From RUG11462 sp045649405 (GTDB lineage Bacteria > Bacillota > Clostridia > Oscillospirales > Acutalibacteraceae): a stretch of DNA of 64,000 bases. The stretch spans positions 1 to 64,000 of the forward strand of contig JAZRPW010000056.1 of assembly GCA_045649405.1 (NCBI GenBank), given 5' to 3'. Shown one piece after another: positions 1 through 7,624 of this stretch (its first letter is position 1; each line of letters starts with the position of its first letter). Made by a program: the position numbers and the translations under genes. The notes beneath the pieces are model-generated. The model had not been told where the DNA came from. It was given only the letters and a program-made list of their open reading frames with translations, and ran no database searches.

Positions 1-77
1 CGAGATTCGAACTCGCGGGGGATTGCTCCCTAACTGATTTCGAGTCAGCCCCGTTATGACCACTTCGATACGTCTCC
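1..77 (-). tRNA. tRNA-Ser(CGA), 3' end cut off by the window edge
   Basis: Read on the minus strand, the gene starts at 77 with acceptor strand GGAGACG. A D-arm region follows, then an anticodon arm CTGA-CTCGAAA-TCAG with anticodon CGA, a long variable arm (GGGA/TCCC) typical of type II tRNAs, and a T-arm GCGAG-TTCGAAT-CTCG. The last T-stem base, the 3' acceptor strand and the CCA end lie outside the window. The 30 nt at 38-67 recur exactly at 221-250. Confidence 0.9.
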
Positions 78-220
78 ATATAAAATTGTAAAGGCAAAGC
101 CTGATACCTAAATTGCGAGAAAACTGCGAGATGCAGAATTCTAAAAGTGCAAATGCACGTGGCGTAAACGCCGATAAATAAAGGGTTTACGGAGATACAG
201 TCGTGATAAACCCGACTATG

Positions 221-260
221 TTTCGAGTCAGCCCCGTTATGACCACTTCGGTAACCCTCC
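221..260 (-). pseudogene. truncated tRNA-Ser 5' half (copy 2)
   Basis: On the minus strand this reads as the acceptor, D-arm and half anticodon arm of a tRNA-Ser. Positions 221-250 are identical over 30 nt to 38-67 of the tRNA-Ser gene, and the acceptor strand is GGAGGGT. Homology stops right after the anticodon loop: the following bases (below 221) do not form the variable or T arms. It cannot encode a functional tRNA. The upstream flank 'ctccaaatatattaa' recurs almost exactly at 451-465, so a flank was duplicated too. Confidence 0.75.
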
Positions 261-308
261 AAATATATTAATTTGCATTTACAAATTAACTTGCTATGAA
301 ACGACAAC

Positions 309-340
309 GGGCAGCCCCGTTATGTCCCTTTGTGGTACCC
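309..340 (-). pseudogene. degenerate tRNA-Ser D-arm fragment (copy 3)
   Basis: Only the core cagccccgttatg (312-324) is shared with the D-arm/anticodon side of the neighbouring tRNA-Ser sequences. The rest has diverged. It is reported because it lies between two clearer partial copies; alone it would be weak. Confidence 0.4.
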
Positions 341-435
341 AAAATTTGCTTTTCTCACATTCGTTCGGCAAATTTTGACCACTGCACCACAAAACCACTC
401 GCTTAATCTGCCACTGGCAGCGTTCGTGGTTTTGC

Positions 436-465
436 GCCACTTCGATAACCCTCCAAGTATATTAA
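436..465 (-). pseudogene. tRNA-Ser 5'-end fragment with upstream flank (copy 4)
   Basis: On the minus strand it begins GGAGGGTTATCGAAGTGG, matching the first 18 nt of copy 2 (243-260) with one difference. It keeps the flank tatattaa on the upstream side, then departs into an unrelated hairpin-forming sequence. It is a truncated tRNA gene copy. Confidence 0.55.
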
Positions 466-506
466 AGTGGCACAAAATAATGAACCACTTTAAGCCCAAG
501 TTAATT

Positions 507-1442
507 TTAGTCTGCGTAATACATACTAAAGCTTGAAACTTTTTTGTTGTCATCAAATTTGAATTGAATAACCAAATTTGAGCCAATATCAAGAACGTAT
601 TTAATGCATGGTTCGGTTGGGTCTGCCATTAAATCTTCATCAGGTTGACCAAGTTCTCCAACAACATGATCATAAACTGAATAATAGTTAATATCTTGAT
701 AATAATAAGTATCTTTATTTTGAACTTTAGTATAATCAACATCCATTGAAACAATATTGCCGTTGCTACTTGTTGTAATTGTCATACCATCATAATGATA
801 AACATTGCCACCATAAAATTCATCAACAGTTGGGTCTGCAACCTCTTCGCCAAAGTGGTCAGAAACACCTGAAAAACTAACACCAACATAACCATCTAAG
901 TCAACACTGTGTGCTGTGTTAAACACCTGAGTTGTGGTTGTTGTAACTTCAGTTGTTGTAGTGGTTGCTTGTGTTGTAGTAGTAGCGTTTGTTGTGGTTG
1001 TTGTTTGCTCTGGTTCTTGCGTTTTGCCACCAGAAGCAATTGCAGAGATAATAACAATAATCAAAACAATAGCAATTAAAACACCACCAACAGGAATTAA
1101 AAGATTTTTTTGTTTTCTTCTTTTTCTTGGCATGCGTCTAACTGGTTCTTGCTTTTCAAAATATTCTTCATTAACAACCGGTCTTGCTTCTTCATAAGCA
1201 ATAGGTTTTCTTTCAAACTTCTTTTCAATTGCACTTTCTGAAAAACTATAAATATTAGTATTAAAATAGTTGTCAGCTGTGTTTTGTTCTTCTTTTGTAA
1301 ATTTAGAAACGTCAAATCCTGAATTAGTTTTATTGTTCATATAAGTAAAAACTTTGTCTGCCAGCGCTTTGTTACAATAAGGGCAGATTTTTGCGTTTTC
1401 AGGAATTTCTTTTCCACAAAAATTACATAACTTTGTTGTCAT
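507..1442 (-). CDS. membrane-anchored zinc-ribbon protein with Thr-rich linker
   Basis: A 311-residue protein of unknown role. The N-terminal zinc ribbon uses Cys6, Cys9, Cys20 and Cys23. A charged cytoplasmic stretch ends in a basic patch (RRMPRKRRKQK), then a single membrane helix spans about 113-137, a Thr-rich linker covers 141-174, and a domain of about 130 residues (178-311) should lie outside the cell. The basic patch before the helix predicts the N-terminus inside. The outer domain is acidic and Tyr-rich; I do not recognise it. The layout (internal zinc ribbon, one helix, external domain) recurs in Firmicutes membrane proteins, but a signalling function would be inference. It stands alone, upstream of the tRNA-Ser mosaic on the minus strand. 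Confidence 0.8.
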   Translation of the reverse strand: MTTKLCNFCGKEIPENAKICPYCNKALADKVFTYMNNKTNSGFDVSKFTKEEQNTADNYFNTNIYSFSESAIEKKFERKPIAYEEARPVVNEEYFEKQEPVRRMPRKRRKQKNLLIPVGGVLIAIVLIIVIISAIASGGKTQEPEQTTTTTNATTTTQATTTTTEVTTTTTQVFNTAHSVDLDGYVGVSFSGVSDHFGEEVADPTVDEFYGGNVYHYDGMTITTSSNGNIVSMDVDYTKVQNKDTYYYQDINYYSVYDHVVGELGQPDEDLMADPTEPCIKYVLDIGSNLVIQFKFDDNKKVSSFSMYYAD

Positions 1443-1500
1443 TAATTTAACATTCCTTTTGCATTTAGTATTTATATTCTATAACACTTTTTCAAAAAAA

Positions 1501-2364
1501 TCAATCATAAATTTCGTCGTTTTCTAAGTTAAATTTTTCTAAAAATGAATGGTTAACTCCACCTTGTGTAAAATTCACAAATGTGTCAAGCTTAACATTG
1601 TGAATTGAATTGAAAATACTCTTTTCAATAAGCGGGTTATCTTTTTTCAGTGAGTTAATCAAGTCTTTAATTTCTTTTCGTTTTGAGCCAGAAGCTTCTT
1701 CACAAGAAATATTCTTTTTAGTAACAGTACAAGCACAGTTAATGAATTGCAAATTGTTATATCTTGTCCAAGCAACAATTGACTCTTCATTAACGCAGTA
1801 AAGCGGACGAATCAACTCCATTCCAGGAAAATTTGTTGAATGAAGTTTTGGCAACATTGCTTGAAGTTGCGAGCTGTAAAACATACCCATAACAGTAGTT
1901 TCAATAACATCAGAAAAATGGTGACCAAGCGCAATTTTATTGCAACCGAGTTCTTTTGCTTTGTTGTAAAGATGACCTCTGCGCATTCTTGCACATAAAT
2001 AACAAGGTGTACCACCAACAGATTCTGCAACTGCAAAAATGTCTGTGTTGAAAACAGTAATAGACAACCCCAGAAGATGTGCGTTTTCTTTAACCTTTTC
2101 TAAATCTACCTTGTCATAACCAGGGTCCATAACCAAAAAGACAAGTTCAAAAGGCACTTCGCTGTATTTTTGCAACATTTTCATCAAAAGTCCAAGCATC
2201 ATTGAATCTTTGCCACCAGAAATGCAAACGGCAATTTTGTCGCCGCTTTGTATTAATTCATAATCTTTAACTGCTTTGATGAAAGGATTCCAAATTTCTT
2301 TTCTATATTTTTTGTTGATACTTCTTTCAATAAGTTGTTTTTGTGTTAATTCTTTTTCAGCCAT
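1501..2364 (-). CDS. TtcA-family PP-loop ATPase (tRNA thiolation-like)
   Basis: A 287-residue adenine nucleotide alpha-hydrolase of the TtcA/TtuA group, whose members thiolate tRNA bases using ATP and an iron-sulfur cluster. The PP-loop SGGKDS is at 49-54. Cys121 and Cys124 (CYLC) and Cys210, Cys212 and Cys221 are available as cluster ligands; GHHFSD follows the first pair. The start is the ATG at 2364, preceded by TTGGAGTTTAAA; an in-frame TTG four codons upstream is inside this ribosome binding site and is not the start. The assignment to 2-thiocytidine synthesis is by family. The exact tRNA target cannot be read from sequence because several paralogous groups share these motifs. Confidence 0.8.
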   Translation of the reverse strand: MAEKELTQKQLIERSINKKYRKEIWNPFIKAVKDYELIQSGDKIAVCISGGKDSMMLGLLMKMLQKYSEVPFELVFLVMDPGYDKVDLEKVKENAHLLGLSITVFNTDIFAVAESVGGTPCYLCARMRRGHLYNKAKELGCNKIALGHHFSDVIETTVMGMFYSSQLQAMLPKLHSTNFPGMELIRPLYCVNEESIVAWTRYNNLQFINCACTVTKKNISCEEASGSKRKEIKDLINSLKKDNPLIEKSIFNSIHNVKLDTFVNFTQGGVNHSFLEKFNLENDEIYD

Positions 2365-2440
2365 TTTAAACTCCAAAAAGTAATATATGAAAAATTATAT
2401 TATAAAATAAATCTTTTTACAAGTATTTTTAATATAATTC

Positions 2441-2469
2441 TTGTAAATTAAAAATTAGTGTAGTATAAT
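2441..2469 (+). promoter_or_regulatory. promoter for the MBL-fold hydrolase gene
   Basis: TTGTAA (2441-2446) and TATAAT (2464-2469) are separated by 17 bp, about 30 bp upstream of the ATG at 2502. The ribosome binding site cggagaag lies between. Confidence 0.6.
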
Positions 2470-2501
2470 TTTAAAAAAACAATAAACGGAGAAGTACAAA
2501 A

Positions 2502-3185
2502 ATGAAAATTACTTATATTGGTCAAGCGGGACTATTAATCGAAAAAAATGGCGCAAAAATTTTGGTTGACCCTTATCTTTCAAACAGTGTTGTTAAGGTA
2601 AATCCAAGAAACTACCGCCGTCAACCAATTGATGAGTCGTTGTTAAAAATTACACCAGATGCAATAATTTTAACCCACGACCATATTGACCACACCGATG
2701 AAGAAACATTAGTGCATTATTTAGGAAAAGAAACAGAAAAACCAATTTTGGTTTTGGGCTCTCGCAGTGCTTATAAAAAAGCGTTGAGTTTTAAAAATTA
2801 TCATAATTATGTTGAGTTTCCACCACACACCGAATGGTCAGATTTTGGTCTTAAATTCTCATCAGTTAAAGCAGAACATTCTGACTTTGAAGCAATTGGT
2901 GTGATTATTGAAGATGGCGACAAAAAGTATTACATAACTGGTGACACACTTTATAACGAAGATATTTTTAAAGATATTCCAGATGATATTTATGCTTTGT
3001 TTTTGCCAATTAACGGGCTTGGTAACAATATGAACAAAACCGATGCGGCTCGTTTTGCTAAAAAGGTTGCTGCAAAGTTTACTGTGCCTTTCCATGTTGG
3101 AATGTTTGATGAGTTCACAGCAGAAGATTTTGAATGTGAAAACAAAATTATCCCTGAAATTTATAAAGAAATTAAATTTAATTAA
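2502..3185 (+). CDS. metallo-beta-lactamase-fold hydrolase (YtkL/UPF0173-like)
   Basis: A 227-residue cytoplasmic protein with the metal-binding signature THDHIDH (His59, Asp60, His61, Asp63, His64), a second conserved block ITGDT near 146-150 and a late PFHVG histidine near 200. This matches the family of small metal-dependent hydrolases annotated as UPF0173/COG2220, whose substrates are mostly unknown. Family length is about 225, so it looks complete. It has its own promoter and ends at a two-way terminator shared with the convergent SPFH gene. Confidence 0.8.
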   Translation: MKITYIGQAGLLIEKNGAKILVDPYLSNSVVKVNPRNYRRQPIDESLLKITPDAIILTHDHIDHTDEETLVHYLGKETEKPILVLGSRSAYKKALSFKNYHNYVEFPPHTEWSDFGLKFSSVKAEHSDFEAIGVIIEDGDKKYYITGDTLYNEDIFKDIPDDIYALFLPINGLGNNMNKTDAARFAKKVAAKFTVPFHVGMFDEFTAEDFECENKIIPEIYKEIKFN

Positions 3186-3188
3186 AAC

Positions 3189-3222
3189 AAAAAGGTTGCC
3201 TAGTAACTAGACAACCTTTTTA
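3189..3222. terminator. bidirectional intrinsic terminator
   Basis: The stem aaaaaggttgcctag / ctagacaaccttttt has a 3-nt loop, with an A-run on one side and a T-run on the other. It lies between convergent genes ending at 3185 and 3231 and can serve both. Confidence 0.8.
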
Positions 3223-3230
3223 TTTTTTAA

Positions 3231-4175
3231 TTATTTATCGCAACATTCATCTTTAACTTCTGGTTTTGGCTCTTCTTTTGCAGATTTTGTAACATCGCCA
3301 ATGCCAGCAGTTTCTGCAAATGTAACGCTGTTTTTAACTGCTTCAACTGCATCGGTTGGAACAATAATTTTAGCAGCTTTGCCATCTGCCATTTTAACAA
3401 GTGAATCATATTTTTTAAGTTCAAGAATTGCAGCAGTTGGGTTTGCATCAATAAGCGCTTTAATACCATCTGCTTCGGCTTGTTTTGCAAGAAGAACAGC
3501 TTTTGCTTCACCTTCGGCTCTTGCAATACGAGCGTCTCTTTCACCTTCGGCAGCCAATATCATAGCTTGTTTATCACCTTCAGCACGAGTGATTGCTGCG
3601 GCCTTATGACCTTCTGCTTGTAACAAAGTTTCACGTCTGTCACGCTCTGCCTTCATTTGTTTTTCCATTGCAGTTTGAATTTCTTTCGGTGGCAAAATAT
3701 TTTTAAGTTCAACACGAACAACTTTAATGCCCCAAACGTCAGTAGCTTCATCAAGAATTTTTGTCATGTCGCCGTTGATTCTGTCTCTTGAAGTAAGAGT
3801 ACCATCAAGTTCTAATTCACCAACAATGTTTCTAAGAGTTGTTGCTGCTAAGTTTTCAAGCGCTGCAATTGGATTAACTGCACCGTAAGTATAAAGTTTA
3901 GCATCAAAAACTTTAAAATAGATAACTGTGTCAATTTGCATTGTAACATTATCTTTTGTAATAACAGGTTGTGGTGGAGAATCAAGCACCTGTTCTTTTA
4001 ATGTAATTTTTTTAGAAACAACTTCTAAAAGTGGAATTTTAACATGAAGACCTGCTTCCCAAGTTGTTTTGTATTTACCTAAAAATTCAATAACATATTG
4101 AGTTGCTTGTGGAACAATGCGCACATTAGGAATAATAATCACTAAAACAACTGCTAAAATAATTCCAAATAACAT
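3231..4175 (-). CDS. SPFH/band 7 (stomatin-like) membrane protein
   Basis: A 314-residue protein with one N-terminal membrane helix (about 2-20), then a band 7 domain (about 20-180) with the family features PQ..QYVIEFLGKY, DNVTMQIDTVIYFKV and the coiled, Ala/Glu-rich stretch ERDRRETLLQAEGHKAAAI after it. Such proteins form large membrane-associated oligomers and organise membrane microdomains or proteases. The C-terminus ends in a charged tail with two adjacent cysteines (ECCDK), which could bind metal or be modified; I cannot tell. The ATG at 4175 is preferred over the one at 4184 because the latter overlaps the ribosome binding site GAAAGGA. No NfeD gene is adjacent. Confidence 0.85.
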   Translation of the reverse strand: MLFGIILAVVLVIIIPNVRIVPQATQYVIEFLGKYKTTWEAGLHVKIPLLEVVSKKITLKEQVLDSPPQPVITKDNVTMQIDTVIYFKVFDAKLYTYGAVNPIAALENLAATTLRNIVGELELDGTLTSRDRINGDMTKILDEATDVWGIKVVRVELKNILPPKEIQTAMEKQMKAERDRRETLLQAEGHKAAAITRAEGDKQAMILAAEGERDARIARAEGEAKAVLLAKQAEADGIKALIDANPTAAILELKKYDSLVKMADGKAAKIIVPTDAVEAVKNSVTFAETAGIGDVTKSAKEEPKPEVKDECCDK

Positions 4176-4240
4176 AAAAATCATCCTTTCAATTTTGGTA
4201 ATTTAATTATACTATGTATTGTTTTTAATTTCAATATATT

Positions 4241-4786
4241 TTATTCGTAAACTTCTCTTTTTAAAATGCCAACATAAGGGAGATTACGGAACAAATCATC
4301 ATAATCAAGACCGTAGCCTACAACGAATTCATCAGGAATTTTTGCGCCTTCATAATGAACAGTAACAGGTTTGATTCTTCTGTCTGGTTTGTTAAGTAAA
4401 ACACAAAGGCGTACATCTTCACAACCTTTGCCTTGCAAAACGTGAATAAGGTTGTTTAAAGTGTTGCCAGTATCTAAAATATCTTCAACAATAACAATGT
4501 TGTATTTAGATAAATCTTCAACCTTTAAATCAACTCTAATGTGTACAGTGCCGCTTGAAACCGCACCATCACCATAAGAAGATGCTTGCATAAAATCGAT
4601 TTCGCAAGGAATGTCTATTGCTCTGATTAAATCAGCAGTAAAAACAAGTGAGCCCTTTAAAATACAAACTATCAAAAGGCGTTTGTCACTATCTCTAAAA
4701 TCATCAGAAATTTGTTTGCCAATTTTTTTAACCATTTCGCTAATTTGTTGTTCGTCAAATAAAACTCTTTCAATACTATTATTCAT
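4241..4786 (-). CDS. hpt: hypoxanthine phosphoribosyltransferase
   Basis: Converts hypoxanthine or guanine plus PRPP to IMP or GMP in purine salvage. The PRPP-binding motif IVIVEDILDTGNTL is at 97-110, and the loop SYGDGAVSSGTV (70-81) matches the flexible catalytic loop. Length 181 is normal. The ribosome binding site GGAGT overlaps the stop region of the AraC-type regulator just upstream (14 bp gap, same strand), so the two are likely transcribed together. That pairing is unusual; no purine-related function for the regulator is implied by its sequence. Confidence 0.95.
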   Translation of the reverse strand: MNNSIERVLFDEQQISEMVKKIGKQISDDFRDSDKRLLIVCILKGSLVFTADLIRAIDIPCEIDFMQASSYGDGAVSSGTVHIRVDLKVEDLSKYNIVIVEDILDTGNTLNNLIHVLQGKGCEDVRLCVLLNKPDRRIKPVTVHYEGAKIPDEFVVGYGLDYDDLFRNLPYVGILKREVYE

Positions 4787-4800
4787 AATTTTAAACTCCT

Positions 4801-5649
4801 TTACTTTTTAAGTGGCCAATTTTTACTTGATTTTTCTATTATATCTTCACTCGGGTTAATTCCATAAAACCTTTTGTACGCTCTGAAAAAAGTTGAATAA
4901 GTTTTGTATCCACATAATTCAGCAACTCTTTTAGCATCTTTAGTTTTAAGCATGATTTTAGCATCTTTAAGTCTAAGAATTTCGATATATTCTCTCAAAG
5001 TATGACCCGTGTATTTTTTTAAAATGTTATTTATAACTGGCTTTGAAACAAAAAACTTTTCTGTAATAATGTCATAAGTAATGTTGTTAAGATAATTTCT
5101 GTTTATAAATTTTATTATTTGTATAGGAACAGAGTCTGAAGTAACTGTGTCATTAGGAAAGTTTTTGTCAAAGTAAATCGCAAGTTGAGAAATGATAGAA
5201 AAAACTCTTGGGAAAATGTGAGATTGACCAAGGTGTAATTTTGAACATTCTATCAAAGATTCAAAGAAAAATTTAAAAATCTGATTTTCACCAGTACATT
5301 TAATTAAACTATTTTTTGGTTTAATATATTCAAACGCTCGTAAAAAGTTTCTATCGTCTTTAATGTGTGAAAAATAAGTAGGAGCAACTTGAATGTAAAT
5401 GCATTCGAAATCATCGTTTTCGAATTGATAGCCAAAAGCATTGTGAGCATCGACAATAACTAATTGATTGTTTGAAACGGTTATAGTATTAGCGCCGTTT
5501 TGAACAAAGCATTTACCTTTTTTGCAATAAAAAATGGTATAGTTATTTGAAGACCATGCTTTTTTATGATTTATTTCTGACACTTTGTCAGACTTATCAG
5601 GAACACGATAAACAACCATTAAGTCATCAGAAATATAACCTGTTTTCAT
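4801..5649 (-). CDS. AraC-family transcriptional regulator
   Basis: A 282-residue regulator. The N-terminal half (about 1-170) looks like a cupin-type effector/dimerisation domain. The C-terminal 95 residues hold two helix-turn-helix motifs, the second with the family signature AELCGYKTYSTFFRAYKRFYGINPSED. The start is ATG 5649 after TTTAGGGGGTTT. The gene is divergent from a secreted-protein gene, and three tandem 11-bp repeats lie between the two promoters, one overlapping its own -35 element. It probably represses itself and activates the neighbour (inference). The effector is unknown; cupin-type AraC proteins often sense sugars. Confidence 0.9.
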   Translation of the reverse strand: MKTGYISDDLMVVYRVPDKSDKVSEINHKKAWSSNNYTIFYCKKGKCFVQNGANTITVSNNQLVIVDAHNAFGYQFENDDFECIYIQVAPTYFSHIKDDRNFLRAFEYIKPKNSLIKCTGENQIFKFFFESLIECSKLHLGQSHIFPRVFSIISQLAIYFDKNFPNDTVTSDSVPIQIIKFINRNYLNNITYDIITEKFFVSKPVINNILKKYTGHTLREYIEILRLKDAKIMLKTKDAKRVAELCGYKTYSTFFRAYKRFYGINPSEDIIEKSSKNWPLKK

Positions 5650-5679
5650 ATAAACCCCCTAAAAAACTACTTTTTTATT

Positions 5680-5708
5680 ATTGTATCACATTTGAACCCA
5701 AAATGCAA
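5680..5708 (-). promoter_or_regulatory. promoter of the AraC-type regulator
   Basis: On the minus strand TTGCAT (5708-5703) and TACAAT (5685-5680) are spaced 17 bp, about 30 bp upstream of the ATG at 5649. The -35 element is inside the first 11-bp operator repeat. Confidence 0.55.
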
Positions 5709-5731
5709 TCAAAATGTTGTCAAAATGCAAT
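5699..5731 (+). promoter_or_regulatory. three tandem 11-bp operator repeats
   Basis: CAAAATGCAAT (5699-5709), CAAAATGTTGT (5710-5720) and CAAAATGCAAT (5721-5731) follow each other without a gap. The period is one helical turn, so all repeats face the same side of the DNA. They fill the space between two divergent promoters, a typical site for the adjacent AraC-type regulator. Binding by that protein is inferred. Confidence 0.65.
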
Positions 5732-5759
5732 TGATTTTTAAATTATAATGTGGTATAAT
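5731..5759 (+). promoter_or_regulatory. promoter of the secreted-protein gene
   Basis: TTGATT (5731-5736) and TATAAT (5754-5759) are spaced 17 bp. The -35 abuts the third operator repeat, the position used by activators that contact RNA polymerase directly. Confidence 0.65.
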
Positions 5760-5814
5760 AATTTGTGTGTAGATATATACATAAATTTGCTTTTTGAAAA
5801 AGGAGAATAAATTA

Positions 5815-7605
5815 ATGAAAAAGTTATTTTCAATTGTGTTATCATTATTGTTGATTTTTTCAGTAATTCCAATGGTAATCGTTAGCGCGGCAGACCCAGT
5901 AGTAGAAGTATTTCAAGATTTTGAAAAAGATGGTGCTGGTTTAACAGCAACAAACTCAAATGCTTGGAGACAACAAACTTATGTTTATGAAGGCACTTAC
6001 GCTTACCGTACAATTGGTAAAACTGGCGTTTGGGACCAAAACGGTAAAGTAGTTTCATCTTCAAACTATAAAAACTATGTAAAAATTGCTCTTCCAGAAG
6101 CAAACATTGTAGGAGCAGTAGGTTTTTATGCAATGAAAACACAAAGCAACACTTCAAAGTTTGAAGCAATTGGTGTTCAATTTGCAGACGGCACAATGTA
6201 TTTCACAAAATTTAGCACAGGCACAGTAACAAAATCATGGGCTAATATTAACTTTGTTGGTAAAACAATGTACAAGTATGGCGAGACTACTACAACAAAA
6301 GTTATCGCTGTAGAAGACTTTAACAATGACACAAACAAAGTTACACACCTTATTCTTGTAACTGGCGGTTCATCAGGTTCGGGTTACGAAACATACATTG
6401 ATAATGTTTACTATGAAACAGACGTTGCAAAATCATCTTACATCGTCAAAATCGATGGCGAGCAAGTAGCAGAAGTTCCATTTGGTGAAACATATACGAT
6501 TCCAACTCCTGCAGACCACTATTGCTACACAGATGGTGAAACTTATTACTACGGTGGCGAAGTAATCGTACCTGAAGACGACATTGAACTTACAACAGAA
6601 GTTGAAAAAGCAGTGGTTACTTATACAATGGATGAAGGCTCAAGAGTTGATAGCGCAGCAACATTTAATGTTGTACCTTCAGGCGCTGCAGAATATGTTG
6701 AAATTGATGGAGACTGGAAATTAGGTCTTAAAGTTAAATCTGACCAATCAGGTTATTTTAAACTTCCTGATAATTGGTCAAGCAAACCTTATTTCAAACC
6801 TATATCAATTAGCGTTTCTTATGATAAGAATGTTACTTCTTCAGTAGGTTTTAAGAATGTTGATTTTTCACAATCAATCACAGGTTCTTATACACCATCA
6901 GGTAACACATACAGTATTTTTGCTTCAACAGGTGGCATTGAATATACTCCAAAAACATACACAATAAGCATAACTGAGGATATGTATGATTATTACTATT
7001 TCTCAACTAAATTCTATGCGAGTGCAAGTTATTCGACTACTGCTCCTGTATATGCATTAGTTGATAATGTAACTATCACATATGAATATGACTTTGATTA
7101 TGTTGCTCCAACAGTTACAACAAAGGTTGAAACTCTTGAAGGCGCACAATTAAGACTTAGTGATAGAACAGGTATCCGTTTTGTAACAGATGTTGACCCA
7201 GATGCTATTGCTGGTTTCATTGCAGATGGTTATGAAGTAGAAATGGGTACATTGATTGCTCCTGAAAACAAAGTTGCAGATGAACTTACTTTTGAAACAG
7301 AAACAAAAGTAATTGTGCCATTCACATCTTTTGAAAATAATAATTATTTTAATGACACACAAATTGCAGGTTCTCTTACAAACATTAAAGAAAAGAACTA
7401 TGGCAGAGTGTTTGTTGGTCGTGGTTATATCAAACTCACAAAAGATGGTGTAACATCTGTTATTTATTCAGAAACAGCTTCAACACGTTCAATCAAATAC
7501 TTAGCAACTGCTTGTCAAAATGATACTGAATACTATGAATCATTGGATTCAGATTTGAAAGCGAATGTTGATACATGGGCATCAGCTGCTGACTATAATG
7601 CTTAA
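5815..7605 (+). CDS. secreted multidomain surface protein
   Basis: A 596-residue exported protein. Signal peptide: KK, a hydrophobic run LFSIVLSLLLIFSVIP, then cleavage near VSAAD. Residues about 25-200 resemble a carbohydrate-binding-like beta sandwich (VFQDFEKDGAG.. to YIDNVYYET). Residues about 205-265 match the short repeat type with YIVKIDGEQVAEV..GETYTIP. A second beta-rich region follows (about 270-430), then a C-terminal domain beginning AQLRLSDRTGIRFVTDVD (about 445-596) that I associate with large secreted proteins of gut Clostridia. No catalytic motif, LPXTG anchor or dockerin is visible, so binding or adhesion is more likely than catalysis (inference). The start is ATG 5815 after AAAGGAG; an in-frame TTG at 5794 precedes the ribosome binding site. 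Confidence 0.8.
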   Translation: MKKLFSIVLSLLLIFSVIPMVIVSAADPVVEVFQDFEKDGAGLTATNSNAWRQQTYVYEGTYAYRTIGKTGVWDQNGKVVSSSNYKNYVKIALPEANIVGAVGFYAMKTQSNTSKFEAIGVQFADGTMYFTKFSTGTVTKSWANINFVGKTMYKYGETTTTKVIAVEDFNNDTNKVTHLILVTGGSSGSGYETYIDNVYYETDVAKSSYIVKIDGEQVAEVPFGETYTIPTPADHYCYTDGETYYYGGEVIVPEDDIELTTEVEKAVVTYTMDEGSRVDSAATFNVVPSGAAEYVEIDGDWKLGLKVKSDQSGYFKLPDNWSSKPYFKPISISVSYDKNVTSSVGFKNVDFSQSITGSYTPSGNTYSIFASTGGIEYTPKTYTISITEDMYDYYYFSTKFYASASYSTTAPVYALVDNVTITYEYDFDYVAPTVTTKVETLEGAQLRLSDRTGIRFVTDVDPDAIAGFIADGYEVEMGTLIAPENKVADELTFETETKVIVPFTSFENNNYFNDTQIAGSLTNIKEKNYGRVFVGRGYIKLTKDGVTSVIYSETASTRSIKYLATACQNDTEYYESLDSDLKANVDTWASAADYNA

Positions 7606-7624
7606 TCGATAAGAGGTGTTTGTA

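Larger units (their letters stand above)
78..455. repeat. hairpin-rich mosaic between the tRNA-Ser fragments
   Basis: Between the tRNA-Ser pieces the DNA is a run of short perfect palindromes: ggcaaagcc (93-101), gtgcaaatgcac (148-159), ggcgtaaacgcc (161-172), and gggtttac with its complement around 183-213. Between 340 and 455 a longer nested structure appears, with arms caaaatttgc/gcaaattttg, arms aaaaccac/gtggtttt and an inner ctgccactggcag. Reading frames here are not supported by a ribosome binding site or codon pattern, so I see no gene. Confidence 0.6.

Noticed and set aside
78..455. CRISPR array near the left edge
   Set aside because: The repeated units are tRNA fragments and unequal hairpins, not regular repeats with spacers; no cas gene is nearby.
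320..592. A 90-codon minus-strand frame overlapping the zinc-ribbon gene
   Set aside because: No ribosome binding site, runs through palindromic repeat sequence, and overlaps a better supported gene in another frame.
934..1197. Plus-strand frame rich in Val
   Set aside because: It is the reverse reading of the Thr-rich linker of the minus-strand gene.
3227..3609. Frames on both strands across the SPFH gene
   Set aside because: Shadows of the Ala/Glu-rich coding region, with no start signals.
5794..5814. TTG start giving a longer secreted protein
   Set aside because: It lies upstream of the ribosome binding site and would place polar residues before a normal signal peptide.
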